Of a stretch of 64,000 nt of DNA, positions 26,994 through 36,585 are shown piece by piece. The DNA comes from Pedobacter puniceum (lineage in GTDB: Bacteria; Bacteroidota; Bacteroidia; Sphingobacteriales; Sphingobacteriaceae), in assembly GCF_009674685.1 (NCBI RefSeq), contig NZ_WKJI01000007.1:1-64000 (forward strand), read 5' to 3'. The notes beneath the pieces were generated by a model. The model ran no database searches. It was not told the DNA's origin and saw only the letters and a list, made by a program, of their open reading frames with translations. Position 1 is the stretch's first letter; each line of letters begins with the position of its first letter. Both the position numbers and the translations under genes were made by a program.

Positions 26994-27938
26994 ATGAAAG
27001 CAATAAAAGAAACAAAATTTAATCTTCCTAGTCAAACCAATTTTTATAAAGGTAAAGTAAGAGATGTATACACCATTCAAGATAAATATTTGGTGATGGT
27101 GGTAAGCGATAGAATCTCTGCTTTTGATGTTGTACTGCCAGAGCCTATCCCTTTTAAAGGTCAGGTTTTAAACCAGATAGCAGCAAAATTTTTAAAAGCT
27201 ACCCAAGATATTGTTCCTAATTGGGTGCTATCAGTTCCAGACCCTAGTGTTACTATAGGCAAAATTTGCGAGCCTTTTAAAGTAGAAATGGTGATTAGAG
27301 GCTATCTTGCTGGGCATGCGGCAAGAGAATATGCTGCTGGTAGAAGGGTGATTTGTGGTGTGCAGCTACCAGAAGGATTAAAAGAAAACGATAAACTTCC
27401 TGAGCCTATTATTACCCCAACAACCAAAGCTGCGGTAGGGCATGACGAAGATATATCAAGAGAAGATATCTTGAAAAGAGCTATAGTTTCTGAGGAAGAT
27501 TACTTACAACTAGAAGACTATACTCGTAAACTTTACCAAAGAGGTACTGAGATTGCTGCTGAGCAAGGTTTAATTTTGGTTGATACAAAATATGAGTTTG
27601 GTAAAGCCGATGGTAAAATTCATTTGATTGATGAAATACATACTCCTGATTCTTCAAGATATTTTTATAAAGAAGGTTATGAAGAATTACAGGCAGCAGG
27701 TAAACCACAAAAACAGCTTTCTAAAGAGTTTGTAAGACAGTGGTTAATAGAAAATAATTTCCAAGGTAAAGATGGGCAGGTTATCCCAGAAATGAATGAA
27801 GCCAGAATAAATTCTATTTCAGAAAGATACATAGAGTTATTTGAGAAAATTACAGGCGAAGAATTTAAGAAAGCTGTTACAGAGGATATTAACGAAAGAG
27901 TAGAAGGTAATATTCTTAAAGCTTTAGCTCAACTTTAA
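26994..27938 (+). CDS. purC: SAICAR synthase
   Basis: Phosphoribosylaminoimidazole-succinocarboxamide synthase, a step of purine biosynthesis that joins aspartate to CAIR with ATP. It is 314 residues, the long form. Motifs: [11 protein letters not shown] (nucleotide-binding), [29 protein letters not shown], the substrate segment [11 protein letters not shown], and VDTKYEFG with [14 protein letters not shown] use ATG 26994 (MKAIKETKF). A TTG at 26940 would add 18 residues that run into the repeat spacer and do not match the family. Confidence 0.95.
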   Translation: MKAIKETKFNLPSQTNFYKGKVRDVYTIQDKYLVMVVSDRISAFDVVLPEPIPFKGQVLNQIAAKFLKATQDIVPNWVLSVPDPSVTIGKICEPFKVEMVIRGYLAGHAAREYAAGRRVICGVQLPEGLKENDKLPEPIITPTTKAAVGHDEDISREDILKRAIVSEEDYLQLEDYTRKLYQRGTEIAAEQGLILVDTKYEFGKADGKIHLIDEIHTPDSSRYFYKEGYEELQAAGKPQKQLSKEFVRQWLIENNFQGKDGQVIPEMNEARINSISERYIELFEKITGEEFKKAVTEDINERVEGNILKALAQL

Positions 27939-27994
27939 AATAATTCTTTCTTTTTGGATAAAATTCTATTAAATTACGAGAAATATCAGACGTT

Positions 27995-28372
27995 ATGAAG
28001 TTTTCAGTTGATAAACACGAGAAATATGTTTTAATAAAACTTAATGAGAGTAAATTAAACTCTTTAGTTTCTCCACAATTAAAATCAGAATTAATTTTAA
28101 GCAATACAGAAGGACAAAGAAATATCATTTTAGATATGTCTGGCGTAAAATATGCTGATTCTTCTGGTTTAAGCAGTTTATTAGTTGGCCACAGGCTTTG
28201 CAAAAACTCTGATGGAGTTTTCATTATAACCGGTATTAATGAAGCTGTTTCTAGGTTAATTACCATTTCTCAGTTAGATAATGTCATGACTATAGTTCCT
28301 AAAGTAGAGGAAGCTATTGATTTGATTTTTATGGAAGAAATTGAGAAAGAATTAAGAAAAGAGATTAAATAG
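27995..28372 (+). CDS. STAS domain anti-sigma factor antagonist-like protein
   Basis: Single STAS domain of 125 residues. ILDMSGVKYADSSGLSSLLVG contains the DSSGL motif of SpoIIAA/RsbV proteins; one serine of the pair at 56-57 would be the phosphorylation site. Such proteins bind anti-sigma factors when unphosphorylated. No switch kinase, phosphatase or sigma gene lies beside it, so the partner is unknown. It starts 56 nt after purC and is followed 18 nt later by rnz, with which it is probably cotranscribed. Confidence 0.9.
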   Translation: MKFSVDKHEKYVLIKLNESKLNSLVSPQLKSELILSNTEGQRNIILDMSGVKYADSSGLSSLLVGHRLCKNSDGVFIITGINEAVSRLITISQLDNVMTIVPKVEEAIDLIFMEEIEKELRKEIK

Positions 28373-28390
28373 TTTTACAGTGCTATATCT

Positions 28391-29302
28391 ATGAAGTTTG
28401 AGGTTACCATTTTAGGTAGTAGTTCTGCTACACCTATATTCAACAGAAACCCAACTTCACAAGTTCTCAACATCAACGAAAGGCTGTTAATGATAGATTG
28501 TGGAGAGGGTACACAGCAGCAAATGCTACGCTATGGTATTAAGTATCATAAAATAGAACATATTTTTATCAGTCATTTACACGGAGATCATTTCTTTGGT
28601 TTAGTAGGTTTAATTTCATCCATGAATTTAAATGGAAGAAAAAGACCCTTACATTTATTTGGGCCAGAAAAATTGATGGATATTTTAAACATTCAGTTTG
28701 AACATTCTGATACACACATAAATTTCCCTATAGAGTTTAAAGCCGTTAAGCCGGGTAGCGCCGAACTTATTTTTGAAACTCATGATTTTACTGTTGAAAC
28801 CATTCCTTTAAATCATAGAATTTCTTGCTCTGGCTTTATTTTTAAGGAAAAGCAGCGTTTAAGAAAGGTTTTAAAAGATAAAATTGCCGAGTTAGAAATT
28901 CCAGCTAATTATGTTCCTTTGCTTAAAAAAGGTATAGATTTTACCGATAAAAATGGCAAAGTGCATAAAGCTATGGATTTAACCATTGAGGCTGATGAGC
29001 CTAAAGCTTACGCTTACTGTTCTGATACAGTTTGCGATTGGACCTATATCAACCAAATATATCATGTAGATACACTATATCACGAAGCTACTTTTATGCA
29101 TGATATGGTAGACAGAGCAAAGGCTACTTTTCATACTACTTGCCAAGAAGCAGGAGAGGTAGCTAAAAAAGTAGGAGCTAAAAAACTATTGATTGGTCAT
29201 TTTTCTGCCCGATATAGAGATTTAAGCCCTTTATTAATAGAGGCTCGTTCGGTATTTCCAGAGACCTATTTAGCAAATGAAGGAGAAACATTTGTGATAT
29301 AA
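28391..29302 (+). CDS. rnz: Ribonuclease Z
   Basis: Endonuclease that trims the 3' end of tRNA precursors lacking encoded CCA. It is 303 residues, the short bacterial form. The zinc motif is SHLHGDHFFG (His62, His64, Asp66, His67); the N-terminus has LGSSSATP and DCGEGTQQQM, and the third histidine-containing segments are the CSDTVCDW and LIGHFSARYRD regions. A two-sided terminator separates it from the convergent MlaD gene. Confidence 0.94.
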   Translation: MKFEVTILGSSSATPIFNRNPTSQVLNINERLLMIDCGEGTQQQMLRYGIKYHKIEHIFISHLHGDHFFGLVGLISSMNLNGRKRPLHLFGPEKLMDILNIQFEHSDTHINFPIEFKAVKPGSAELIFETHDFTVETIPLNHRISCSGFIFKEKQRLRKVLKDKIAELEIPANYVPLLKKGIDFTDKNGKVHKAMDLTIEADEPKAYAYCSDTVCDWTYINQIYHVDTLYHEATFMHDMVDRAKATFHTTCQEAGEVAKKVGAKKLLIGHFSARYRDLSPLLIEARSVFPETYLANEGETFVI

Positions 29303-29325
29303 AAAAAGCCCTTAAAGGGCTTTTT
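29303..29325. terminator. Bidirectional terminator
   Basis: Stem AAAAAGCCC / GGGCTTTTT with a TTAAA loop, directly after the rnz stop and 20 nt from the end of the MlaD gene on the other strand. Confidence 0.88.
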
Positions 29326-29345
29326 GATTGAGATGAAATATTCTT

Positions 29346-30290
29346 TTATTCTTTCTTTCCTCCAAAAACCGAGAAACTAACATAACGCTTAGGATTAGCT
29401 TTTAAATCTAGCATGAGTTTATCCAAATTTTGAGCCGCGTTATTTAAGTTGTTATATAGTTTTTCATCATTTAGTAACAAGCCTACAGAGCCTTTACCTG
29501 AATTTACTTTATTCATAACAGCCTGTAAATCGGCAACAGCCTTATCTGCATTATCTAAAGTCTGCTTAAAATTAGCTTTTGCCAATTGGTCAGACATGGT
29601 ATTAAAATTGGTGATAATATTGGTGATTTGTTGATTGTTGTTTTTCAAATTGGCAGAGATAGACTCGGCATTAGCTAAGATATTATCTATCCTTTTAGAT
29701 TGTACACCTACCATACCATCAACAGTTTTAGAAGTAGATTCTAATGTTTCTAAAGTTCTGGCTATGCTATTAAAACTTCTATTGATATTTTCTTGAAAAG
29801 TTGGGTTTAAAATTTGGTTAACCGATGTTAAAATAGAGTCCATTCTTGAAATAAGCATTTGTGCTTTTTTCTGAACGGGTTCTACTTGTTCTAAGATGTT
29901 TTGCTGTACGTTAGCATTTAAAGTATCACCATCCATGGCATAAGTCATGCTACTTCCTAAGTCAAAAACTACAGCTTTACTGCCTAGTAAATCTGTACTT
30001 TCTAATCTGGCAATAGTGTTTTTAGGGATAGCATATTTAGGGTCTATTTTAAATTGAGCTAAAATTTGTCCGTTTTCTAATAAAGTAAGCTCAGAAACAC
30101 GCCCAATTTGATAGCCATTTACTAAAACAGGCTTAGAAATAGCTAAGCCTTCAACTTTATCATACTTAGCATAGAATTCATTTTCACTACTGAAAATGTC
30201 ATTCCCTTTTAAGAAATTATAACCTATAATAAAAATGGCTATTGCAAAGGCTGCAAGAATACCTACTTTAGTTTCGTTAGAAATTTTCAA
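29346..30290 (-). CDS. MlaD family protein (MCE domain)
   Basis: Inner-membrane-anchored lipid-transport component of 314 residues. One N-terminal membrane helix (about 8-26, VGILAAFAIAIFIIGYNFL) is followed by the MCE domain (about 38-115, YDKVEGLAISKPVLVNGYQIG). A long helical, coiled-coil-like tail rich in Asn, Gln and Lys follows. MlaD proteins form hexamers that carry phospholipids between membranes. The ATPase and permease partners are not in this window. It lies directly behind the amidase gene, 23 nt downstream, so they form an envelope operon. Confidence 0.9.
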   Translation of the reverse strand: MKISNETKVGILAAFAIAIFIIGYNFLKGNDIFSSENEFYAKYDKVEGLAISKPVLVNGYQIGRVSELTLLENGQILAQFKIDPKYAIPKNTIARLESTDLLGSKAVVFDLGSSMTYAMDGDTLNANVQQNILEQVEPVQKKAQMLISRMDSILTSVNQILNPTFQENINRSFNSIARTLETLESTSKTVDGMVGVQSKRIDNILANAESISANLKNNNQQITNIITNFNTMSDQLAKANFKQTLDNADKAVADLQAVMNKVNSGKGSVGLLLNDEKLYNNLNNAAQNLDKLMLDLKANPKRYVSFSVFGGKKE

Positions 30291-30313
30291 AATTTTAAAT
30301 TTTAATATTCAAA

Positions 30314-31129
30314 TTAAGATTCAATTTGCTTTTTATAAGTGCTAATGGCATTTAAAATATTATTCACAATTTCTGCTTGTCCTTCATCAGAATTGATGTA
30401 TTTTTCTTCCTCAGGGCTACTGATAAAACCAATCTCCGTAAGGATTGCCGGCATACCTGCTTTAGCCAATACTGCTAAACTTTGTTCTTTAACACCACGG
30501 CTTATACGACCAGATTTTTTATACTCTTCTTGCAGTAATGATGCCAACTTGATGCTTTGCTCTCTAAAAGTATTTTTCATTAAAGAGAATATGATATAGC
30601 TCTCTGGGTCATTAGGATCAAAACCTTCATAGTTGTTTTTGTAATCTTTTTCTAGCAAGATAGAAGCATTTTCTCTTAACGCAGCTCCCTGTTCATCCAA
30701 TCTGCCAAAACCAGATACCAATGTTTCTGTACCTTTTACAGCCGATCTGTTTTTATAATTGCTAGGCATAGAGTTACAATGTATAGATATAAAAATATCA
30801 GCCTTTTCTCTGTTTGCTATTCCAATTCTATCATAAAGTTTAACAAAAACATCTGTTTTACGTGTGTAAATCACCTTAACATCAGGTAACTTAGCTTCTA
30901 TGGCTTTTCCTAATTTTAGAGCTACTTGTAAGGCAACATCTTTTTCTTTAGAGAATAAACCTCTGGTAGCGCCATCTTCACCGCCATGTCCTGCATCTAT
31001 TACAATTACTTTTACTTTACTAGCCGCAGAAAAGTTATCTTTGCGAGCAAATAAATTTTGTGATAAAAAGGTAAGAGTTATAGAAAGAATAATACAGCTA
31101 ATAAACCTTTTGGATGTTGTAATTTTCAT
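30314..31129 (-). CDS. N-acetylmuramoyl-L-alanine amidase
   Basis: Zinc amidase_3 peptidoglycan hydrolase of 271 residues that cuts the bond between MurNAc and the stem peptide. It has a signal peptide (MKITTSKRF to NLFA), the zinc motif VIDAGHGGEDGAT, the second segment FISIHCNSM, and the catalytic Glu in LTEIGFISSPEEE. I chose ATG 31129. An ATG at 31177 would place 16 residues ahead of the signal peptide and sits upstream of a good -7 promoter element, so it is unlikely. It heads an operon with MlaD and is divergent from the LptD-like gene. Confidence 0.92.
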   Translation of the reverse strand: MKITTSKRFISCIILSITLTFLSQNLFARKDNFSAASKVKVIVIDAGHGGEDGATRGLFSKEKDVALQVALKLGKAIEAKLPDVKVIYTRKTDVFVKLYDRIGIANREKADIFISIHCNSMPSNYKNRSAVKGTETLVSGFGRLDEQGAALRENASILLEKDYKNNYEGFDPNDPESYIIFSLMKNTFREQSIKLASLLQEEYKKSGRISRGVKEQSLAVLAKAGMPAILTEIGFISSPEEEKYINSDEGQAEIVNNILNAISTYKKQIES

Positions 31130-31161
31130 TAATTTTGAACGTTTTTCGTTTACCTTGCTTA

Positions 31162-31169
31162 CAAAAATA
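31162..31169 (-). promoter_or_regulatory. Putative -7 promoter element for amidase-mlaD
   Basis: Read on the minus strand the site is TATTTTTG, an exact TAnnTTTG match, ending 32 nt before the amidase ATG. About 18 nt upstream is TTTC rather than the consensus TTTG. The element lies within the 56-bp gap shared with the divergent LptD-like gene. Confidence 0.5.
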
Positions 31170-31185
31170 ATATTCATATTGAATT

Positions 31186-33831
31186 TTGAAATTTACTAAT
31201 ATAATTTTTACCTGTATTGGCGCAATAATACACATTTGTTTACTAACAAATGATGCAATTGGGCAGGTGGACACGTTAAAAACAAATATTAACGCTCTTA
31301 CATCAACAGATTCTACAAAAACGGATTCTGTAAAGAAAAATTCTAATAAAAATACAATTACTGATAAAATTGTAGCTACAGCTGAAGATTCTACCTTTTA
31401 CGACGCCAAGAATAATATCATTTATTTATATGGTAAAGCAAAAGTTGTTTATGGAGATCGTGAGGTTGATGCTGGCTTTATCAAGCTAGACCAAAAGAAC
31501 AGTACCATTTTTGCAAAAGGAACGGTTGATTCTTTAGGTAAGTTTTCTGGCTTGCCAATTTTTAAAGATCCATCACAAGGTACGCTTACAGCTGATTCTG
31601 TTTTTTATAATTTTAAGACATCTAAAGGTAAAATCTACCAAGTTTATACCGAGCAAGACGGCGGTTTTATAACTGGAGGTAGGATAAAAAAGCAACAGAA
31701 TAATGAGGTGCACATGAAGAGAGTTACTTATTCTACTTGTAACCTTCCAGATCCTCATCAGCACTTTGGTATCATCATTACTAAAGGTATTGCCACAGAA
31801 AAGCAAATTGTAACTGGTCCGGCATATTTAGTTATTGAAGATGTTCCGCTACCTTTTGTATTACCATTTGGTTTTTTTCCTAAGCCCAATAAAAGAGTTT
31901 CGGGTGTGTTACTGCCTAATGTTGGTGAAGATGCCCGTCTAGGATTTTTCTTAAAAGACTTTGGATACTATGTTGGTTTAAATGATTATTGGGATTTAAC
32001 TTTACGTGGTGGTGTTTACTCAAAAGGCTCTTATGAGACTAATGCAACCAGTAATTATACTAAACGATATAAATATAATGGCAACTTATTTTTCTCGTTC
32101 TTTTCTACAAAATCTGGAGTGGAAGGTACGCCAGAATATGAAAATCCGAGTAAAAACTTCAACATCAGATGGTCTCATACTCAAAATCCAAATGCCAGAC
32201 CAGGAACTAATTTTAGTGCATCAGTAAATGCGGGTTCTTCGTCTTATTTTAGACAAAGTGGTGTTCAAGATTTTGCTCAGATAGCCCAAAACACTTTAAA
32301 CTCTAGTATTTCATACTCTAAAACTTGGGCAAACTCTCCGTTTAATTTAAGTACAAGTTTGTCTCATAGCCAAGATTTAACCACTAAACAAATACGTTTA
32401 GGCTTACCTACTTTAAATTTCAGTATGTCTACCATCAATCCTTTTGATAAAAAAGATAGGGTAGGTGAGCAGAAATGGTATCAAAGAATTGCGGTTGGTT
32501 ACAATTTAAATTTTGATAACCAATTAGAAACAACAGATTCTTTACTGTTTACCAAAGAAGCATTAAGAAAAGTAAGAACTGGTATACAGCATAGCATTCC
32601 GGTTTCATTATCATCACAGATATTTAAATATTTTCAGTTTAGCCAAAATGTATCTTATAACGAGCGTTGGTATTTACAAACCATCCGTAAAAACTACATA
32701 TTGGCCCCAACAGCTAACGGCACAAAAGATTCTTTAGCTATTGATACCATTCAAGGGTTTAGAAGAGCTAGCGAGTATTCTGTTGGTACACAAATATCAA
32801 CCAAAATTTATGGTTTGGTAAATTTCAAAAAAGGTAAAGTTGCAGCGATTAGACATGTAATGACACCCAATGTTGGTATTTCTTACCGACCAGATTTTGG
32901 ACAAGATAAATATGGTTATTATCAGGATGTGCGATCTAATCAAGCGGGAGATGTACAACGCTATTCTATTTTTGAGAATAGTATTTACGGTGGACCTGGT
33001 TTGGGCAGACAAGCAGCTATGACTTTTGGTTTAGAGAACAATATAGAAATGAAGGTGAGGAATTCAAAAGATACTACCAACGGTGGAGTTAAAAAAATCC
33101 CGATTCTTCAAGGTTTAAATATCAATGGTAATTATAACTTCTTGGCAGACAGCTTTAAACTTTCTACGCTTTCTTTTTCAGGAAGAACATTTTTTACCGA
33201 GAAACTAGGTATAAGTTTTACCGGGGTATTAGATCCTTATGTTTATGAAACGGAAGAAATTAATGGGGTTTTAAGAGGTAGAAGATTAGATAGATATACT
33301 TGGCAAGAAGGTAGTTTGCCACGTTTACAAAATTTTAGTTTCTCTTTCGATTATAGTTTAAACTCTTCAACTCTAGGTAAAAATAACAAAACCAATAATC
33401 CTCCAAACCAAAACAGCGATTTGTTTAGTAGGGTTAGTCCGCAACAGGCTGCACAGCTACAGCAAATAAGTAGAAATGCTAATGCTTTTGTTGATTTTAA
33501 TATCCCATGGAATTTAAGTTTCTTCTATAATTTTAATTATATCAATACAGGTTTCGAGAAAGATGTGGTACAAACCCTTAATGCCAATGGAGACTTTAAT
33601 TTAACACCAAAATGGAAAGTTCAATTTTCATCGGGTTACGATTTTAATTCTAATGCTATAAGTCCAACTTCTTTTGCTATTTACAGAGATTTACACTGCT
33701 GGGATTTATCTATCAATTGGAGTCCTTTTGGTATTTATAAATTCTATAGTGTTAATTTAAGAGTTAAAGCATCTATACTTCAAGATTTAAAATTAAGTAA
33801 GCGTACAACCAACGCAATCCAAAGATTCTAA
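31186..33831 (+). CDS. LptD-like outer-membrane LPS assembly protein
   Basis: Outer-membrane protein of 881 residues. A signal peptide (MKFTNIIFTCIGAIIHICLL) is followed by an OstA/LptA-like beta domain (about 60-200, ATAEDSTFYDAKNNIIYLYGKAKV) and a long beta-barrel region rich in aromatic and Asn residues, including LPNVGEDARLGFFLKDFGYY. In this phylum such proteins are taken to insert lipopolysaccharide into the outer leaflet. The start is TTG 31186, with no ATG nearby. It is divergent from the amidase-MlaD pair and lies 4 nt before cinA, with which it is cotranscribed. Confidence 0.88.
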   Translation: MKFTNIIFTCIGAIIHICLLTNDAIGQVDTLKTNINALTSTDSTKTDSVKKNSNKNTITDKIVATAEDSTFYDAKNNIIYLYGKAKVVYGDREVDAGFIKLDQKNSTIFAKGTVDSLGKFSGLPIFKDPSQGTLTADSVFYNFKTSKGKIYQVYTEQDGGFITGGRIKKQQNNEVHMKRVTYSTCNLPDPHQHFGIIITKGIATEKQIVTGPAYLVIEDVPLPFVLPFGFFPKPNKRVSGVLLPNVGEDARLGFFLKDFGYYVGLNDYWDLTLRGGVYSKGSYETNATSNYTKRYKYNGNLFFSFFSTKSGVEGTPEYENPSKNFNIRWSHTQNPNARPGTNFSASVNAGSSSYFRQSGVQDFAQIAQNTLNSSISYSKTWANSPFNLSTSLSHSQDLTTKQIRLGLPTLNFSMSTINPFDKKDRVGEQKWYQRIAVGYNLNFDNQLETTDSLLFTKEALRKVRTGIQHSIPVSLSSQIFKYFQFSQNVSYNERWYLQTIRKNYILAPTANGTKDSLAIDTIQGFRRASEYSVGTQISTKIYGLVNFKKGKVAAIRHVMTPNVGISYRPDFGQDKYGYYQDVRSNQAGDVQRYSIFENSIYGGPGLGRQAAMTFGLENNIEMKVRNSKDTTNGGVKKIPILQGLNINGNYNFLADSFKLSTLSFSGRTFFTEKLGISFTGVLDPYVYETEEINGVLRGRRLDRYTWQEGSLPRLQNFSFSFDYSLNSSTLGKNNKTNNPPNQNSDLFSRVSPQQAAQLQQISRNANAFVDFNIPWNLSFFYNFNYINTGFEKDVVQTLNANGDFNLTPKWKVQFSSGYDFNSNAISPTSFAIYRDLHCWDLSINWSPFGIYKFYSVNLRVKASILQDLKLSKRTTNAIQRF

Positions 33832-33835
33832 ACAT

Positions 33836-35086
33836 ATGCTTGCAGAAATTATTACCATTGGCGATGAGATTCTTATAGGCCAAATTATCGATTCTAACTC
33901 GGCCTGGATGGCTGTAGAACTCAATAAAATAGGAGTTAAGATAAAACAAATAACATCTGTTTCTGATGATGCTGAGCATATTAAAGAGGCACTTCGTGAG
34001 GCAGAGAAAAGAGCTAATATAATTTTGATTACAGGTGGTTTAGGCCCCACAAAAGACGATATTACAAAAAAAACATTAGCAGAGTATTATAAAAGCGGGG
34101 GGATGGTTTTGCACCAGCCCACTTTAGATAAAGTAGCTTCTATTTTTGCTAAATATAATGCGCCAGTTACCGAGCTAAATAAGTTACAAGCCATGGTGCC
34201 AGATAATTGCGAAGTTATCCTGAATGAGAATGGTACCGCACCTTGTATGTTATTTAGAAATGAGGATAGGATGATTGTTTCTATGCCTGGTGTGCCTTTT
34301 GAAATGATGGCTTTGATGCAAGATAAAATATTACCATTGATTAAAGCTACCTATAATTTACCTTCAATATTCCACAAAACTATTTTAACAGCTGGTATTG
34401 GCGAGTCTTTCTTGGCCGAAAAAATAGCACACATAGAGGATAGTTTACCTGCTTATATCAAATTAGCTTATTTACCTAAATTGGGTATTGTAAGGTTAAG
34501 ATTAAGTACCGTAACAGGCATTACTCCAGAAACACAGCAAGAAGTTGAGCATTTTGCCAAGCTTATTAAAAATGAGATTGAAGATTTCTGGGTTGCCGAT
34601 GAGGATATTCCTCTAGAAAAGGCCATTTTAAATCTAATGGATGCTCAGAAACTAACCCTTAGCGTTGCAGAAAGTTGTACGGGGGGCTATCTTTCTCATT
34701 TGCTCACCCAACATCCGGGTTCTTCTTCGGTGTTTTTAGGTGGAGGAATTGTTTATGCTAATGCTTTAAAAATGAAGCAATTAGATGTCAGTAGTCAAAC
34801 TTTAGATACCTATGGCGCTGTTAGTGAAGAAACAGTTATAGAAATGGCTAATGGAGCAATTAAAAATTTTAATAGTGATTACGCTATAGCGATTAGCGGT
34901 ATTGCAGGCCCTGATGGCGGTACGGCAGAAAAACCTGTAGGTACAGTTTGGATAGCCGTTGCACATCAACATCAAACTATTGCCAAGAAATTTACTTTTA
35001 GTAATAAACGTTTACAGAATATTGAGAGGGCAGCTATTGCAGCTCTTAATCTTTTATTACGATTACTTAAGCAACATCAAGCATAA
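33836..35086 (+). CDS. cinA: CinA-like protein (NMN deamidase domain)
   Basis: Protein of 416 residues with an N-terminal molybdopterin-binding-type domain (EIITIGDEILIGQIIDSNS, GGLGPTKDDITK) acting as an ADP-ribose pyrophosphatase-like domain in relatives. The C-terminal CinA domain (SVAESCTGGYLSHLL, GGGIVYANALK, SGIAGPDGGTAEKPVG) is the nicotinamide-mononucleotide deamidase domain used in pyridine nucleotide recycling. It is also named competence/damage-inducible protein. It starts 4 nt after the LptD-like gene. Confidence 0.94.
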   Translation: MLAEIITIGDEILIGQIIDSNSAWMAVELNKIGVKIKQITSVSDDAEHIKEALREAEKRANIILITGGLGPTKDDITKKTLAEYYKSGGMVLHQPTLDKVASIFAKYNAPVTELNKLQAMVPDNCEVILNENGTAPCMLFRNEDRMIVSMPGVPFEMMALMQDKILPLIKATYNLPSIFHKTILTAGIGESFLAEKIAHIEDSLPAYIKLAYLPKLGIVRLRLSTVTGITPETQQEVEHFAKLIKNEIEDFWVADEDIPLEKAILNLMDAQKLTLSVAESCTGGYLSHLLTQHPGSSSVFLGGGIVYANALKMKQLDVSSQTLDTYGAVSEETVIEMANGAIKNFNSDYAIAISGIAGPDGGTAEKPVGTVWIAVAHQHQTIAKKFTFSNKRLQNIERAAIAALNLLLRLLKQHQA

Positions 35087-35132
35087 AAATCAATCAAATT
35101 GTTATTTTTGTTATAAACGATAAATAATTCTT

Positions 35133-36530
35133 ATGGCTCAATACAAATTACTATTGCCAAAAATGGGCGAAAGTGTGGCGGAAGCAACAGTTATCAAGTG
35201 GGAGAAAAACCCCGGAGATAACATTGAAATAGATGATATTGTATTGGAGGTAGCAACAGATAAGGTTGATTCTGAAGTACCTTCACCAGTAAAGGGTAAA
35301 TTAGTACAGCAGTTTTTTGCTGAAAATGATGTAGCTCAAGTAGGTGATGTAATTGCCATTATAGAAATTGAAGGAGCTGGAGAAGAAATCCAACAAGACG
35401 AGCCGCAAGAGCAAGAATCAGTTCCTGTTACGGAGAATAGTGTGGTAGCAGAAGAAAGTATTATTAAAGAAGAGGAAGAAGAAATTCCTTTTATCCCAGC
35501 TGATGCTGAAAAAGAAGAGCAAAGCTTCCAAAATTCAGAATCAGGAAGGTTTTATTCTCCTTTGGTTAAAAGTATAGCTCAGGAAGAAGGTTTAGATTTA
35601 GCCGAGCTTGATAAAATACAAGGTACAGGGGCTGATAATAGAGTAACTAAAAATGATTTACTCAATTATATAGCAGAAAAAACTCAGAAACAAACTCCAC
35701 AGCCAGTAGTTGAAAGCAAACCTCAACCAACTGTAGAAGAGATACAAATACCTGTTCAGCCAAAAGCAGTTCAGGAAGAACCTGTAGTTTCAAAACCAGC
35801 AGCTAAAGTTAGCTATAGTGGTCATGATGAAATTATTGAGATGGACAGAATGCGTAAACTTATTGCAGATCATATGATTAACAGTAAGCAAACTTCTGCT
35901 CATGTTTGTTCTTTTGTTGAGGCAGATGTTACCAATCTTGTGCAATGGAGAAATAAGGTGAAAGACGCTTTTGAGAAACGCGAAAACGAGAAGATAACTT
36001 TTACACCAATTTTTATTGAGGCAGTTGCTAAAGCTATAAAGGATATGCCAATGATTAATATCTCTGTAAATGGTTCTCAAATCATCAAGAAGAAAGATAT
36101 TAATATAGGAATGGCTACGGCATTGCCAAGTGGAAATTTAATTGTGCCGGTAATTAAAAATGCCGACCAGCTAAATATGGTTGGTTTAACCAAAGCTGTT
36201 AATGATTTAGCTGCGAGAGCCAGAGTAAATAAATTACAGCCTGATGAAATTCAAGGTGGTACGTTTACCATTACCAATATTGGTGGTTTTGGTAATATTA
36301 TGGGTACACCAATTATCAACCAGCCACAGGTAGCTATTTTAGCCGTTGGTGTTATTAAAAAGAAACCAGCTGTAATAGAAACAGAACATGGCGATATGAT
36401 AGGTATCAGACACATGATGTACTTATCGTTATCTTATGACCACAGGGTTGTTGATGGGGCACTAGGTGGTATGTTTGTGAAAAAAGTAGCCGATTACCTA
36501 GAGCAGTGGGATAGTAATAGAGAAATTTAA
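35133..36530 (+). CDS. 2-oxo acid dehydrogenase E2 acyltransferase
   Basis: Dihydrolipoamide acyltransferase core subunit of 465 residues. An N-terminal lipoyl domain has the lipoyl-lysine at position 44 in VATDKVDSEVPSP. A Glu-rich, Pro-rich linker, a peripheral subunit-binding domain (about 138-180, FYSPLVKSIAQEEG) and a second linker follow. The catalytic domain ends with SYDHRVVDGALGG, carrying the active-site His and Asp. A single lipoyl domain and the motif context suit the branched-chain or 2-oxoglutarate type as well as pyruvate, so the substrate is left open. E1 and E3 are not adjacent. A two-sided terminator follows. Confidence 0.92.
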   Translation: MAQYKLLLPKMGESVAEATVIKWEKNPGDNIEIDDIVLEVATDKVDSEVPSPVKGKLVQQFFAENDVAQVGDVIAIIEIEGAGEEIQQDEPQEQESVPVTENSVVAEESIIKEEEEEIPFIPADAEKEEQSFQNSESGRFYSPLVKSIAQEEGLDLAELDKIQGTGADNRVTKNDLLNYIAEKTQKQTPQPVVESKPQPTVEEIQIPVQPKAVQEEPVVSKPAAKVSYSGHDEIIEMDRMRKLIADHMINSKQTSAHVCSFVEADVTNLVQWRNKVKDAFEKRENEKITFTPIFIEAVAKAIKDMPMINISVNGSQIIKKKDINIGMATALPSGNLIVPVIKNADQLNMVGLTKAVNDLAARARVNKLQPDEIQGGTFTITNIGGFGNIMGTPIINQPQVAILAVGVIKKKPAVIETEHGDMIGIRHMMYLSLSYDHRVVDGALGGMFVKKVADYLEQWDSNREI

Positions 36531-36550
36531 GTTTAAATCTCTTATTATAA

Positions 36551-36583
36551 AAAAAACCGATTAGCTTACTAATCGGTTTTTTT
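36551..36583. terminator. Bidirectional terminator
   Basis: A 14-bp stem AAAAAACCGATTAG / CTAATCGGTTTTTT with a CTTA loop, between the convergent E2 gene and metX. Confidence 0.93.
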
Positions 36584-36585
36584 AT

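Noticed and set aside
31186-31188. An ATG start for the LptD-like gene
   Set aside because: None lies near the signal peptide. TTG 31186 gives a clean signal peptide and was kept.
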